DNA of 64,000 nucleotides from Cinclus cinclus (lineage: Eukaryota; Chordata; Aves; Passeriformes; Cinclidae): assembly GCF_963662255.1 (NCBI RefSeq), contig NC_085055.1, positions 1,898,602-1,962,601 of the forward strand. Direction: 5' to 3'. The translations under genes and the position numbers were made by a program. Below the pieces are notes generated by a model, which saw nothing but the letters and a program-made list of their open reading frames with translations, made no database searches and was not told the DNA's origin. Below, piece by piece: positions 30,301 through 45,100 of the stretch (the stretch's first letter is position 1; each line of letters begins with the position of its first letter).

Positions 30301-33300
30301 GAAAAGTAATCTATTAACTTTTTTTTTCCACTTTGTGTTAACACCCAGAAGCTGAGTTTGATTTAAAACCAGGGAACAATTTGAGAGCTCTAGGGGTTTA
30401 ATCTGGGTGAGTTTTAAGTTCTTTATTTTAGCTGCTGCTCTGCAGGTGAATGGGAGCTGGCGTTTGAAGCCGTTGATGTCACATCTGTCCCATCTTTAAC
30501 GTCTGCCTGGTTTCTCTTGTGCACTTTCCGTTTGTGAGTGCACAGGGCTCTGCAGTCCCCAGGGCTCCCCAGAGCCACTGCAGGCTGGGGCAGCACAGCC
30601 TGGCATGGCACAGGGAGCCCATGCAGCATTTCCAGAGCTGCAGCTGCTCTCAGAGTTGGGAAGGCAGCAGGTGAGCACAGCTCACTGTGGTTTTGTCCAC
30701 TTCTCAAAGAATGTTTTTTGGTTTTCTTTTTTTTTTTTTTTTTTTTCTGAGATGCAATTTTAAGCCATCTTAAAGAGTCCACGATAAAAACATCTCCTGA
30801 TGAAACTTATCTGCTTAATTGTGAAATAGGAGGTAAATGCACAGCTACAGTAATTGTTTCTCTGGCTTTGTATTTCCTCCAAGCAGGAAGGAGATGATTA
30901 CGAAGTCATTCCTGACAGCAAATTCTGTGTCTCCAGAACTGCCTACAGAGACAACTCCTCCACCTACTACATCAATGGCAAGAAAAAGACATTCAGAGAC
31001 GTTGGCATGCTTCTCCGAAGCCATGGCATTGATCTGGATCATAACAGGTTCTTAATTTTGCAGGTTGGTGTGTGAACAAAGCCCATTTGGAGGTTGTGTT
31101 TCCAGTTAAAACTGTAAAATGCAGGTTTGCAATGTTCCCTGGAGGCCTTGAAGTGCTGTAGCAGCACATCATGGTTTGCATGCTCTGCTCAAGGTGCGAA
31201 TCATTATTTGCTGCTGTAGGAATTGAAGGCCCAGAAGCAGTTGGGGATCCTGGTGTTCCTTTTTCCAGGAGGGAGTTGTGTTTTCCTGCTGTCCCTTTTT
31301 CCAGGAGGGAGTTCTGCCCCTGACTTCAGGAACTGGGGATCCTGCTATCCCGGTTTCCAGGAGGGAATTGTTCTTTTGCCTGCAGGAGTTGTGTTTTCCT
31401 GTTGTCCCTTTTTCCAGGAAGGAGCTGTTTTCCTGCTGTCCCTTTTTCCAGGAGGGAATTGTTCCCCTGACTGCAGGAGTTGGGGATCCTGGTGTCTCTT
31501 TTTCCAGGGGGGGAATTCTGCCCGTGACTTCAGGAATTGTGTTTTCCTGCTGTCTCCCCTTTTCCAGGAGGGAATTGTGTTTTCCTGCTGTCTCCCCTTT
31601 TCCAGGAGGGAATTGTGTTTTCCTGCTGTCTCCCCTTTTCCAGGAGGGAATTGTGTTTTCCTGCTGTCTCCCCTTTTCCAGGAGGGAATTGTGTTTTCCT
31701 GCTGTCTCCCCTTTTCCAGGAGGAGCTGTGCTCGTTCCGCCCTAGCAGCACGTAAATATTGGTGTGTAAAAGAATCCTTCAACCCCAATATTCTTGTGCT
31801 GCTTCAGCGTGGCAGAGACTCAGCAGCTGGGGGTGCTTTTATCTGAACTCCATCAATATTAATTACAATTGGAATTGTTGAATTGTTTAATCTACTGCTG
31901 TCTGCAGCTCTCACAGACACGTGGTTTCACTGAGAAATGAGTATGGGGGGGATGAACTGTGCATAAAACAAGTGCAAGAAAAATCCCCTGAATTGTGTTT
32001 GTTGTTTAGATTTGTTTACCGGCTCCAGAATTAGCAGTTTCATAACCAGTTACAATTTACAGCCCATACTGTAAAAATAATCACAATTTGTCACTGAAAT
32101 ATCATTTATAGCCATGTTTGGCATTCAGATTCTGAGGCTTGCTTGCATCTGTTTGCTGTTTTCAAGTCAGGCTGAAGGGAACAATATTAATTTCTTTTTT
32201 AGTTTTTAAATAAGTGAGAGCTTTGCTACATGCCAGCCAGTTAAAATGTAAATTGAGCTACAAGTCTTTAATATTAATTCCATTAAATAACTATTTCTGC
32301 CATTGCCTGTAATTACTAATAAGTCCCAAATCTACTCTGGCCTAGAAATCAGAGCTCAGTGGGAGTTTCCCAAGGTTTGAAATGTTTTAATAGAGTTTAT
32401 TTTAGGCCTCCTCTTGTCAAAGGAGCTTCCAGTTCCCCTCTAAAAAACCCAAAATATTTAAAAAAACTTGTTGCTGGGTGGCTGTGCTTGCTTCACTTCC
32501 TCCAGGCTTTCTGTGCAGTCCCTTTTTACAGCTACACCCACAAAAAGAGGATATCTCTTGTTTGCAAGTCTCCATGGAATTAATTCTTTCCTCCAACACT
32601 TTATTCCTGTATTTTCTGCTTCAAGATGGAACAAGAAACACCTCCAGGAAAACAAATTGGAGTAAACACTTTTTTTTTTTTTTTAAATACAGTTTTGGAA
32701 TCTGATTTTGCTAAAATTTCCAGAAGGGAGAAATGTAAAGTGAAAGGTGAAGCAGGGTGGGAATGCTGGGGCAGAGTTACTCAAAGCTCAGAGTTTTAGA
32801 GAGCACTGGGAGCAGGGGAGGGGGATACTTGGAAAAAAAAATTGATATCTTAATTTCTTTGATGATTTTTTTCCTCCCAAATGGGATTTGTTTCCTTCTC
32901 TCACAAATTGTTTCAATGAGGGAAGCATCCCTTTTTTTTCCTAGAAACTGGAATTTCAGCCTTTTTACCCTACAAAAGGAAATAGAACAAATATTAACCA
33001 TAAACCAGAGTTTTCCCACCATCATTTTTATATTTCATCCCTCCAGGCTTTGTCTCAAACTGCACTGACATTTTCTGCTTTTTTTTTTTTAGTCTTTCTG
33101 ACTGAGGGCAGGGCTTTTTCTCTTTGCCTTTTTCAAGTGAAATCCACTGAGCTGACTGTCCAAAATTCAGTATTTCCACTTGGGAAATGTAGCAATCCTT
33201 CCCACAGAATGACAGCAGAACTTCAACCCCCAAATCCTAAAATTTATAGTTGGAAGGAAATAAAACCATCTAAGGCTGTAAATTGTTACCACAAGGATTG

Positions 33301-36071
33301 TATTTTTCCCCCCCTAATGTTTTCCAAGTTACTGAAAATTGAAGGTATAAGTAACAGGTCTATTTGGCTTTTACACAGCAAAATTAAAAATTTAATTAAA
33401 CTAACTTTAACCGAGCATTTCTCATTGAAAAATAAATTACACAGCTCTGCTTTTTGACTATATCAGTAGGGTATAATTAAAGTATTTCATTTGTGCCCCA
33501 GATTTTGGGGAAAAGCATTAATTAAGGATTATCAAATGCTGGTTTGGGTGTGTGACACAACATTTGCTGTCAGTACTAAAGAAAATGTTGTAGGAGAACA
33601 TGTCCTACATGTAGTAACAACACCTTTAGAGCTTTGATTTTTATCTTGCTCACATAATTGCTATTACTCAATGGAAAATATTTGCTTTTTAGAAGACTGC
33701 TTCAGTGTTTTTGCTTCCTTTTCCCTCTTTCACCCCCTGTTTTGCAGTGGGTTTTTTTTGCTGATTTTGGTGCTTTTTAGGGTAAAATTTGAAAGCTGAG
33801 TTTTTATCTAGGTATAGAGGAAATATTCAAATCAAACTGCTGCTGACTTCTGTGACTAACATCCCATTAAAAAAACCACCTGTGGGAAAACAGAAAATGG
33901 GAGACTAATTGAGTAGTTCTAGAAAAATTGCCAATTCTGTGCCTGAGCTTTGAAATTGAAATAAATCTGGTCTCAAAATTCTTCTGTTGCCAGCACAGAT
34001 CAGGAGGAGTTAGTCACTTGTGGGGTCCTAAACTCCAACACTCCATAGTGCATGATTTTAATAAATGAATAATACTTCAGGAACAGAGAATTATTTTGCA
34101 TTATTGCAATAATGATTTTAAATTATCACAAGGATGTTGCGTTTTGAGTGAGCTTGCCACAACCTGAAACTGCAACAGGAAAATGTGCATCTTGTCACTT
34201 AAAAAAAAATAGAGTTTGGGGGAAAAAATCTGGCACCTTGCTGCTGCTTTTCTGTCTTCCACACCTTCCAGGAACTTGGAGAGGTGTAAAGAAAAACAAA
34301 TAAAATAATTTAGCTTTCACTGAAAGCTTGGAGCCCTGCTCTGCTCAGGCTGACAAACTCAGAGTAAGTATTTGTGCTGTTTTCTGCAGTGATCCTGAAA
34401 GGTTAACAACAAAAAAAAATCTCAGCCTCTTGCTCCTGCCTGCTGTGCTGTAAGGAATGGTGAAAGAAATGGGAGCACTGCAGCAATGTCAGGGGGAGTC
34501 CTTGGCATCTGTGGCCACCTCTGGGATGGGCAAGGTGAGAAGCAGAGTCCCCAGAAAGGGTGGGAAGGCCAAGTGGGGGTGCCCAGGTACCCCCCAGGCA
34601 GCCCCTTTGGACAGAAATATTGCAGAATTTGTTCTGCCTTCCTGGCACCAAACTTTGCTAAATTGATCTTAATTCATTTCAGGCTCTTACAAACAGATTA
34701 GAGCTGCTTTAAGTCAGTTTTGTCCTAATTACAGTGGTGCTTCTCTTGAATATATTTGATAGACTTAATGAAGATATTCTGCTGGAAAGAACTGCAGGGA
34801 TTTTATTTGGTGTGTTTTGGAAGTGATTGGAGCTCAGTTTTGGCCTGAGGTTGGCAGGGAGGAAATTCTGTCAGGTTTTTCACCTGCTCCTGGGTGGAAA
34901 CAGTGTGGGAGTCACTTCAGGGGAGTGGGGAGGAAATCAGGGAGAGATTTTCTTCTCCTTTGACACAAACCAGCAATTCCCAATCGTTGAGGTGTGTCCT
35001 GATGGGACATTGGAGCTGAGGCTATAAATGGAATTATAAATGGAATTATAAAAAAATCTGTGCTGCCAGCATTGGGGATGAAGAGAGGGATGTTCCTCTA
35101 AGAAATTGTGCAGGAAAACATGGAAAAATGGGAGGAGAAAATGAGTGATAATGGAATAATTTCTTCAGAACACACCAATAACAGATCAAACACTGCAGGC
35201 TGGGTTTCCAATTCCTGATTTAAATTCCAGAGTGACTCTGGATTTGCACTCACTTTGTGCTCTTACATTAAACACAGGAATGCCCTTAAAACTTAGCTTG
35301 TTTCAGAATGCCCAATTGTAGTTTTGTGCAAACAACTGAAATGTTGTGCAAAGGCTCAGGCTGAGGTTTTCCTCATCTCTGGTCAGAGGTAGCATTGTAG
35401 ATTTTGATAATTTTATTTTTTATTTGACTTTATTTCCCACTGGCTTTTCCTGGAAAGGAAAAGTTTTTGGTGCTTTGTTTCCGCCCTCCTGTATATTCAC
35501 CACGTGGTAAAAATGAGACAGGACTGCAAGCATTAAATAATAGCAACAATAACATGGAATTACAGGAAAAAAATCCCCAAACAATCTGTTGTAACTTCCC
35601 AGAGCTGTTACACCAGGAGAAAAATGAATTTATGGGAATATTGGCTCTCTCCATATTCCAAAATCCACAGATGCAGAATTGGAATTCATGGGCAAAACTT
35701 TGAGAGATGGGGATAGAATAAAAAAATTGAAGATAACAGAAATTTAGGATTTATTTTTGTCATTCTTTACTGTACTCCTGCTTAAAAATGAGAGCTACCA
35801 TTGTGTTAAAGTGGGGGGGAAAAAAAACCCAGGTGTGAGCACATAAATGAAAAATTTAAAATATTAAATCTGGGAGAGAGGGTGAAATCAGTGGAAGCTG
35901 CAGACAGGGAAAAGGAGACATTTGTCTCATTTTTCTGCCTAAAGGTTTTTTGCAGAGAAAAATGCACTTTTGGTGCCCTGTTAGCAAGAAATTGATGGCA
36001 CAAACCAGCCAGGAAATAAAAATGTAATGAGAAAATAAAATACCACAACACCCAGGTTACTTTTCCTTGGC

Positions 36072-36132
<61 letters not shown>

Positions 36133-39100
36133 TAAAAACCAAAGGAAAAGCAGGAATTAGTCTTGGATTTTCTCTTTGAAAAATCTCTTAGGAAAAAAAA
36201 AATCAAACACCTTTATAATAAACATTCCAGACGTTTTAATGTGATTTTTTTCCTTGGAGCAAATCCAGTGTCCCTGTGATGCTCAGGAGTTCTCAGCTCC
36301 TAGAGAAGCACTTGCAAAATCTCTTCATTTCCATTTGCTTCAGTGGTTGAGAGAATTGAAACATTGCTGTGCTCTGGAAAATAGAGAAAAATATAGCTGG
36401 AGTTTTATTGGAAAATAGAGAAAAATATTGTTTTTTATTAAGAGGAGTTTACCCTGTGGTGGGTCACTTTTGTCTCAAATTCCATGGTAAAAAAATAAGA
36501 AAATAATTGAAATTGGGGTGTAATTTGAATGAAGATGAGTTTTTTACACATAGGTTGGTTTTTACAAATGTAAGCACTGCTTATATTAAATTTTAATTAC
36601 CCATGCATTTATAATACTGTTCCATCACAAATATCCCTTAATCTTGTGGTGTTTGATAAATTCAACTATGTCCTGATCATTGCATCCAGATATTAATTCT
36701 GTTTCACTTATGTGACACCATAAAATTGCAAACTAATTAATGCAATCACTTGATTTAGAAAGCAAATTGTACATATTGCAAAGCTACAATATCAAGGTAT
36801 TGTTATTAATTATTAAATTACAGGATAATTGGAATTTTGTTGGAGCAGGTGTTATGGTTGGATTACAGTAAAGTTTGCTGGGACTCAAAGATTTGGCTCT
36901 CAATAAGAAAACTTTTTTTTTTAATGGGGGTTTAAATACCCTTTAAAGCTTTTCTAATATAAAAATGTGCTGCTGCTACAATGGAACTAAAATACTGTTC
37001 TGAATTTTTAAAAGTTGTCTTAAAAATAATAAATATGCTTAAAAATACCAAATGTCATAGTCACAGTTGTCATACATGAGATTTTTCTGGTGGTTTAATG
37101 GTATTTTGAAACAAATTTTGGTATTTTCACCTGTCCTCAGTCAGGGAGGGTTTTCCTGATCCATAATGTTGCATTTTTCAGGCACTATTTTCTCTAAAGG
37201 CATTTCTCCTGAGCACAGCTGTGACTTTCACATTTCTCTAGCTCTGAATAGTGATGGAAAGCTTCCCTAAAAAATAAAAAAAAACCCCAAACCTAACTCA
37301 CCACAACTGCACCACAAAGTTCCCCTCAAAAACCACCTAAACTTCCCTGAGTTCCTGCCTGGAGCACGGTGCATTCCCAGCTCCTGCATTCTGAGTTTTC
37401 CCCAGATTCTCAGCTTTTTAAAGCTCAGCTTAAGCCAGCAGAAATTCAGAACACAAAATCCTGGGAACCTGGTTTTACCTCCTTGGTTCCATAATTATTT
37501 TGTGGGCCATTGACAAATGCTGCAGTGACAACTCAGAGTGTTCAAGGAGCTTTATCCCAAATATTCAGGGATGCAAAGAGGAGGCAATAATTGATAAAAG
37601 CAATCGTTTTTCCTGGGCTCTCCAGCAACAACTCGTCCTGCCCCAGGGCAGGGGTGGAGGGGAGAGTGGGATGGAATTCCCAGAGAAGCTGGGGCTGTCC
37701 CTGGAAGTGTCCAGGAGCCCCTGGGATAGTGAAAATCGTCCCTTAAGTGTTGTTTGTTCTTCCTGAAGAGTTCTCAGTCATTTTTCCATGCCAGGGGCTT
37801 CTTGCCATGCTTGTGTGTCCCACAGCAGGATTTTAGGGTGGAAGGTGGTGGCTGGCTCTCCAAAGTGCCTCGTTCCTGTTCAGCACCATCCCAGTGCCCC
37901 TCAGTCCCAGTTACAGCACTGGGGTTGGATCCTGTCCCTGCTGGGATCAGCACTTTGTGCCACCCACAGTCCCAAAGGGAGAGAGGGGGCTCTGGAGCAC
38001 AGAGCAGCACATGGGATTTTCCTCTGGAGGATTTTGTTTCTAGATCACAAATGCAGGGAAAGCCTCATGAGTTGGTCAAACCTTCCCTCTACCAGGCAGT
38101 CAGATAACCTTGTTTGAAATTCCAGTCCATCCGTGCCAGAAGACAGTGGATAAACTCAGGTTTGAGCTGTGTGAGAGATCAGCTGTTTTCCTGCTTTCAG
38201 AGAAAACAGTGCTTGTGGGCAAATCCAGAATTCTAAACCAGTGCTGGAATAAGCTGCTGCTGTTTGCCAGTCCTGAAACTGCTTTTAAACATTTTCCTCT
38301 TTACTTAGGTACAATAGGAAAAAACCTCTTAAATTGAGGCGGTGTCTTAAACGTCACAGCTGTGAATTGTTCAGGTGTGCCAAGAACCAGAGGTTCCAGC
38401 CTGCAGGAACTGATTCCTCATGCTTCTCTCCCGAGGAGCCCCTTCCAGCTGAGAAGGGCTCTTCCCTAATTTCACATCCAGGTTTGTCCTGCTCTGCCCC
38501 AGGGCTCAGCTGATTGCTGGAGATGTTTCCCCAGAGGAGGTGGTGGTGTAGGATTCCCAGTGCTTGTTCCCTGGTAAAATCCCTGAGGAATTCTGTGGGA
38601 GCTGCTGCTGGGATGGGGGCATGGTGCAGAGCTGGAGTTACCACTTGCAGCTCTGGCTCTGCAGCCCAGTGCATCCACGTGGATGTGGGAGGAACTGGGT
38701 TTGCAATTCCATTTAGACTCTTGCACTGAGTGTGGAACCTTCCCCGAGGGCTTGGGGCTATGGAAATGTGGAATCCCAGAATGATTTGGGATGGAAGGGA
38801 CCTCAAATCCCTCCCAGCCCCACCCGGGCCATGGTGGGGACCCCTTCACTGTCCCAGGTGCTCCCATGCCAATGTCCAGCCTGGCCTTGGGCACTGCCAG
38901 GGATCCAGGGGCAGCCACAGCTGCTCTGGGCCCCCTCCCAGCCAGGAGTTCCCTCCCAAGATCCCATCTGAGTCCACCATCCTGCAGTTCAAAGCCATTC
39001 CCTGTGTGCTGTCACTCCAGCCCTTGTGAACAGTCTCTCCACGTTTCCTGCAGCTCCTTCAGGCACTGCAAGGTCACACTTCAGTCACCCTGGAGCTTCT

Positions 39101-42100
39101 CCAGGACAGGTCCAAGGCTGCTTTTTCCCAGGAATTTCTTCCTCCCCTTGCGTGAACGTTTGGCTCCTTGTTGGCTTTGCCATGCCTGGGTGTTGACATC
39201 CATTTTGTTTGTCTGAGCAGAGCCTGCGTTTCCTTTTTATTTTCTACATTGCTCCCTGTCCCCAATCCCTGAGGCACAGGGAGACATCTGAGGGAAGGAA
39301 TTCCAGAATTCCAGGGGTTCTGGTGGCAGCCTTGGCAGAGCTGGGGGTGCCAGAGCTCCCTCCCCCCCTTGCTCAACAAATGTCTGCCTGCCCTGCCTTG
39401 CTTTCACTTTCACAGCCTCGGGGCAGTCCAACATTCATAAACAGCAAGGAGCTTTGGGGCTTTTGAACTCATTATTCACATAGTGGACTAAGTAATAATG
39501 AGCTCTGGTAATTAATTAGGAAATACTGAAATTGAGTTTCAGCAGCTGTAGAATCTCTTAGCTCTGTTAATCATCAAGAAGAGCAGGTACAACCTTTTCA
39601 CTCTATCAGTTAAAGAAAACCTTGAATTTCTTTTCTGGAAACATTTATTTCAGGTTTTTTTTCTGGAAGCAGTTTTATTTCTTAAATATGGGCTGAACTC
39701 AACAGATTTCTTTATATATTAGCTTAATAAATAGTATAAATATTAAAAAATACTTGATCAGTAATTATAAATACACTTACTCTCAGTAAGAAAATAATTC
39801 AAGAACTCACATTAGTGAGCTACAGAAAAACCCCACAGCTTCATCATCATCTTTCTTAGAGGTGGTTAATTCTCTTTAACCAAATAATAAAAATTGGGTT
39901 CATTCCTTGTCCATAATGTCCATTTTTCCCTGGTAAACCCAAGGGGGGTTTGTGATTTCCAGCACTGAAGCCGAGGGCTGGAAAGTCGGTGCAGAAAGCT
40001 CTCAGTCCTGATCAGCACAGAGTTAAATCTTTCCTGTCATTGTTTTCCCGTGCATGTAAACAGAGGAAATGCTTTCATGTGAGGAGGAGAAAGACTTGTG
40101 ACAATCCCAGAATCGTTGAGGAGTACTCCCAAACTGGTTTGGTTTTTGAGATGTGCAAGAAATAAGAGTTGGGTTGGGGTGTTTTGTCAGACAAACTGTC
40201 CTTGTCACTGGTTCTGTTTAATCCTTTCTAAATCTTAGTTTTGAAAATTAAAATTGTTTTTAATACCACCTAAATCACTTCATGTGGTACACGGAGGGAA
40301 ATCACAGAGAGGAACCCTCATATACCTAAAGGATCCTTTTCTTTTTCCACCAAGGAAGCCTCAATTAAATGAATTACAATTCCAGTTCATCCATCAGCCA
40401 GGATTTTATGGACTTTGTTTCTGAAGAGACCCTCCGTGGGCTTTGGTCCTGATTCAGCTTTCCTGCCAAGGGCCTGCGTTGTTCTCTTCTTCTTTTTTTT
40501 AGGTTGGGGAAACACATTTTGAGCCTTTAGAGAATGAAGGAACAGCCAGACCTCAAGGGTGGCTCCACATCACCTGGGAGAGGAAATTCTCTTCATTCTG
40601 AATTTTATTTTCCCAAATAAACACGAAGGTTGGACTTGATCTTGAAGATCTTTTCCTACCTTAATGATTCTGTGATATTCCAATCTGAATAATTTTAATT
40701 CCTGCCTTATTTTATTCTTCTTTTTTACACCATCTCATACTCATTCCATAGATTTTTTTCAGAATACTTTCCCTATCCCAAAAAAAAAAAAAGAAGAAAA
40801 CGACCCAATTTTTGTTTCCCAAGGGGGAGGTGGAGCAGATTGCCATGATGAAGCCCAAGGGGCAGACGGAGCACGACGAGGGGATGTTGGAATATCTGGA
40901 GGATTTGATCGGATCCGCGCGGCTCAAGGAGCCCATCCACACCCTGTGCCGCAGAGTGGAGCTGCTCAACGAGCACAGGGGGGACAAGGTGAGCTCCAGC
41001 CCCACACTGACTGCTGCCCAGCCTGCTTCTGCAGTTTTTATTGGGGTGCCAGAAGGGATAAAAAAAGCTCTAAAGAAAATCAAAGTTGGTTTTCCTCCAT
41101 GTGCCCGTCGTAAATCCAGTGGCGGGCTTGTTTGAAAGGCAAGCGACCCGTGGAGTTGTAGGAATTAAATTAGAAATGGTCACTTCGAAGGTTGAGATGA
41201 AGGAAATCACCATGAAATTGCTTTGCAGAGGTGACTCCTGATAGCGTTTTTCCAGAGGATTCGTGTCCTACAAAGGTTTCTCTCCTTGTGCTTTCCTCCT
41301 GTACTGCTGGCCCTGCCTCAGCTCTGCCCCTCTGTTTTCTCCAGTTAAATCGAGTTAAAATGGTGGAGAAAGAAAAAGATGCCTTGGAAGAGGACAAGAA
41401 TAAAGCCATCGAGTTCCTTTGCTTGGAAAACCAAATATTTAAGGAGAAGAATCAGATCTGTCAATATTACATGTAAGTAATTCTCAGGGCTTGGCTCTGA
41501 TGTGGTGGGGCTGCTGTTAAACTTCACTTCAGGATCTCTAATTAGAGACGTTTTCCATTCTAACTCCAAATTATTCTTGTTTTTTGATGCTTTACATAAT
41601 CCTGATGTTACACTGAGAATTGGAACTAGAGATCCATTGTGGAGATACAGAAAAGTGAGGATTTATTGTTGTTTTATTTTCCTAGCCATGACCTCAAGAA
41701 ACGAATAAATGACCTGGAAATGCAGAAGGAGAAAATTAATGAAGAAACTAAAAGTGTTAATGAGAAAAGCAGTAAACTTGCACAGGAAACAAAAACCAAG
41801 AATAAAGCTTTGAAAGAACTTGAGAAGTGAGTATTACACACTGTAGGGATGTGTAATACCATGTGTTTTACATGTTTCCCACCAAAAAATTTAATTATCT
41901 GATCAGCAGAGTCACTTCTGGTACATCTAAATACACAAAGAAGCATTTAAATAAAGGCACAAAAAATAAATTAAATGCACAAAAATAAAGCAAATTCACA
42001 TTGGTTTGATTTGCTTCTGGGTAAGAGTCACTATTACAATAAGAAAATGTCTGATCTTTGTAATGGATTTTAAGTATTTCTTTATATTGACTGTACAAAA

Positions 42101-45100
42101 AAAGAAAAAAAAGAATTAGTAATAGTAAGTACTTTTTAGATTTACAACTCTAATGCTCAGGGACATGGATTTGGGAATCTTTCCCTGGTTTCCTCACGAA
42201 TCATTTATGCAAAAAATTTGGTTTCTTAAAATTGCTTTGCCTGGCTGCTGATCCCTAATCCAGCTGCAATATTGACCTGCTCAAGCTCAGGAGTTACTGG
42301 GGAGAGATGAGAATTACCAGTTCTCTCAAGGAAAAAATGAAAATTTCTGAAAATATGTTAATTATTGCTTGGGTCGTTGATCTTCTTCTGATGGAGCATC
42401 CTTTTCCCAGGGAAAATGCTGGGAATATAGTGAATATTGGATGTTGTTAATCACAAAACCTGGGTAATATTAGTTGAAATTCTTCATGTTGACTTACTAA
42501 ACCATGCTGAATAAGCCTTATTTTTATACTGTATGAAATAAATTTTTTTTTTTTTTTTTTTTTTTTGTTCAGGAAATTCAATAAAATCACAAAGTTCATA
42601 GAGGAAAATAAAGAAAAATTCACTCAGTTGGATTTGCAGGATGTGAAAGTGAGGGAGAATCTCAAACATGCCAAGAGCAAGGCTAAAAAACTGGAGAAGC
42701 AACTTCAAAAGGACAAGGAGAAGGTAGGGGGATGGATCAGCTGGATTGGCTTGGAAAAGTGCAGTTCATTGTGGGAGAAAATGGGAAGGGCACAAAAAAG
42801 GTGGAAAAATGGGGTTTGAATTGTTTCAATCAGATCTTTTAAGTCATTAAATGAGCCCGGGGGTTTGTTAAGGGAGTTAATTCACGGGTCTCTGTTGTCC
42901 ACTGGGTCACTGGGAGCTGCTGGGACGCCTCTGGATCCAGGAGGGATTCAGGAATTCCCATCCCAGTGGGAGAGGAGGCTCAAGGTCCTTTTGTGGTGCA
43001 GGTGGAGGAGCTGAGGAACGTCCCCTCCACGAGCACCAAAGCCATCGAGGAGGCCACGGCCAAGAGGGAGCTGCTGGCCAAGGCCAAGGACAAGGAGGAG
43101 GCCAAGCTCAGGCAGGTCCTTGTCAGCCTGCAGGAGGAGACCAAGGGAATTCAGAAGGAAAAAGAGGTTTGGACAGGCAGGAATTACCCACCTGCTGTAA
43201 CTTCTCCCTTCTAAAGGAAACCAGCACCAGGCGCTTGGAAAATGTCATTTATTGACCATTCCGGTGTTTCTTGTGGTAGCTCAGAGGAGCCTCGGTGGGA
43301 AATTGATCTTAAATTAATAATCACAGCTAAACCTTTGGCTGCTTTTCCAATGCTCCAGCATCATCAAGTAGCTCATTCATAGATTGAATGTAAATAATAC
43401 ACTCTGATTTTCTGCCCCCAAAACATTTCAGCCAATGGTGTTGCTTAAATAAATATATTCTGGAATGATTTGTTCCCAGCCTTTCCCACACTGTGAATTA
43501 ATGGAAAACTAGTTTAACATTTAGTTATTGGTGGTGGTGGTGGTGTTCAGTACCTGGAGGCTGGAGATTTATCCTGCAGTGAAAATGGACTCTCCATGGA
43601 TTTGAGCTGTAATTCAGCTCCATGTGTAAGGCTCCTCCCACCTTTGAGAAAACCCCACAAAGGTTCTATGGAAATGCTCTGTGATAACTCCCCAAAGTTC
43701 TGTATAGTTAGGAAAAGCCTGGTTGAATCCGCAGCCATTAACGTTCATGAATGAAGAAATGCTGCTGGTCCCTGAGAACAGAAGTGTCTCCTGCTGCCAG
43801 GGCTGGAAAAGCCCATCCCATTCCCTGTTTCCCCTTGCCCAGCTGAGGGGCTGAGCTGTCCCTGCCTGTTTGTGCAGGGCAAGGAGAAGGAGCTGATGGA
43901 GTTCAGCAAGGAGGTGACCGAGGCTCGCTCCAACATGGAGATAGCGCAGTCGGAGCTGGAGCTGTACCTGAGCAAGTACAACTCTGCTGTGGCTCGGCTC
44001 AGCCAGGCTCGGGAGGCCCTGGGGAGCACCTCCAACACCCTGAAGGAAAGGAAAGCTTCCATCAGAGACATCGCTGGGAAGTTACCCCAGGCTGAGCAGC
44101 AGCTCAGGGAGGTGAGCCTTGGCTTTCCCATTTCACTGGGGGTCACACACACAGCAAAGCCCGCTCTTCTCTGTGGCACTAATTGTGGTGAAAATAAACA
44201 GTGAGCCACCTCCTCTAAAACAACATTGAAAAGCTGCTCTCTAATACTCCCTTTGCTGGAGGAGCAAATACTGGATTTCAAACTTACTTTGGTAAGCCAG
44301 TGTTGATTTAAATTAAATCTTACGTATCCCTGCAAGGGGATAGATTTAATTTCACACTGAGATGTGGCTGCATTCCTGAGCCTTCTTCAGGGGACTGAGG
44401 CCCTGGCACGGCCCAGAGCAGCTGTGGCTGTCCCTGGATCCCTGGAAGTGCCAGCCTGGATGGGGCTTGGAGCAGCTTGGACAGTGGGAGGTGTCCCTGC
44501 CATGGCAGGGGTGGCACTGGGCGAGCTTTAATGTCCCTCCCAACGCAAACCATTCTTTGAATTTCATTTCTTGCTCCTCAATCGTTCCCTAAATAATAAA
44601 ACCATGCATTGAAGACTCCCTGAATCCAGTAGACTTTGGGAGGCTGAGCCAATGTCCTTGGACCCCCAGAAAGAGAAAGCTCTGGAGAAGCTGGAAAAGG
44701 AAGAATCTGGGACCAAGGATCTCGTGCGAAACCTGCGCCGAAAAGTAGAAGAAGCCAAAAGTTCTTTGGCACAAAGTCGCAGCCGAGGAAAAGTGCTCGA
44801 GGCTCTGCTCCAGCAGAAGAAATGTGGGAATATTCCTGGGCTCTATGGGAGGCTGGTAAGTTTTAGAAGGCTCTTACAGTTTGTGTTGAACTTCAGAGGA
44901 GCTGAGTGGTGTTCCTGTGATGAAGTGTGGGATGCCTCAGTTCCCTGGCATCAGGAATTTGGAGAAGAGAGCTGTAAATCCTGTGAACTTGCTGAAAAAT
45001 CAAACATTTTTCAGTTTTTTCCAAGCAACATTCGGTTTAAAGTTCTGAAAATTCAGAGCTGAGTTTTTCATTCTTGTTGCACGTCAGTGTAATTGTAGAA

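Larger units (their letters stand above)
31816..40823. other. Rest of SMC4 intron 5
   Basis: About 9 kb of intron. It contains a 57-nt T run at 36074-36130 and CR1 fragments at 38769-39118 and 40624-40683. Short open frames (for example 33050-33457, 38354-38918) match nothing I recognise and overlap CR1 in part. No exon is seen. Confidence 0.6.

Noticed and set aside
31223..31846. Open frames of 147-207 codons across the microRNA spacer
   Set aside because: They arise from the 38-bp minisatellite and overlap miR-16-2; not a protein gene.
36074..36130. Poly-T run as evidence of a processed pseudogene
   Set aside because: No gene-like body or target-site duplication is recognised on either side.
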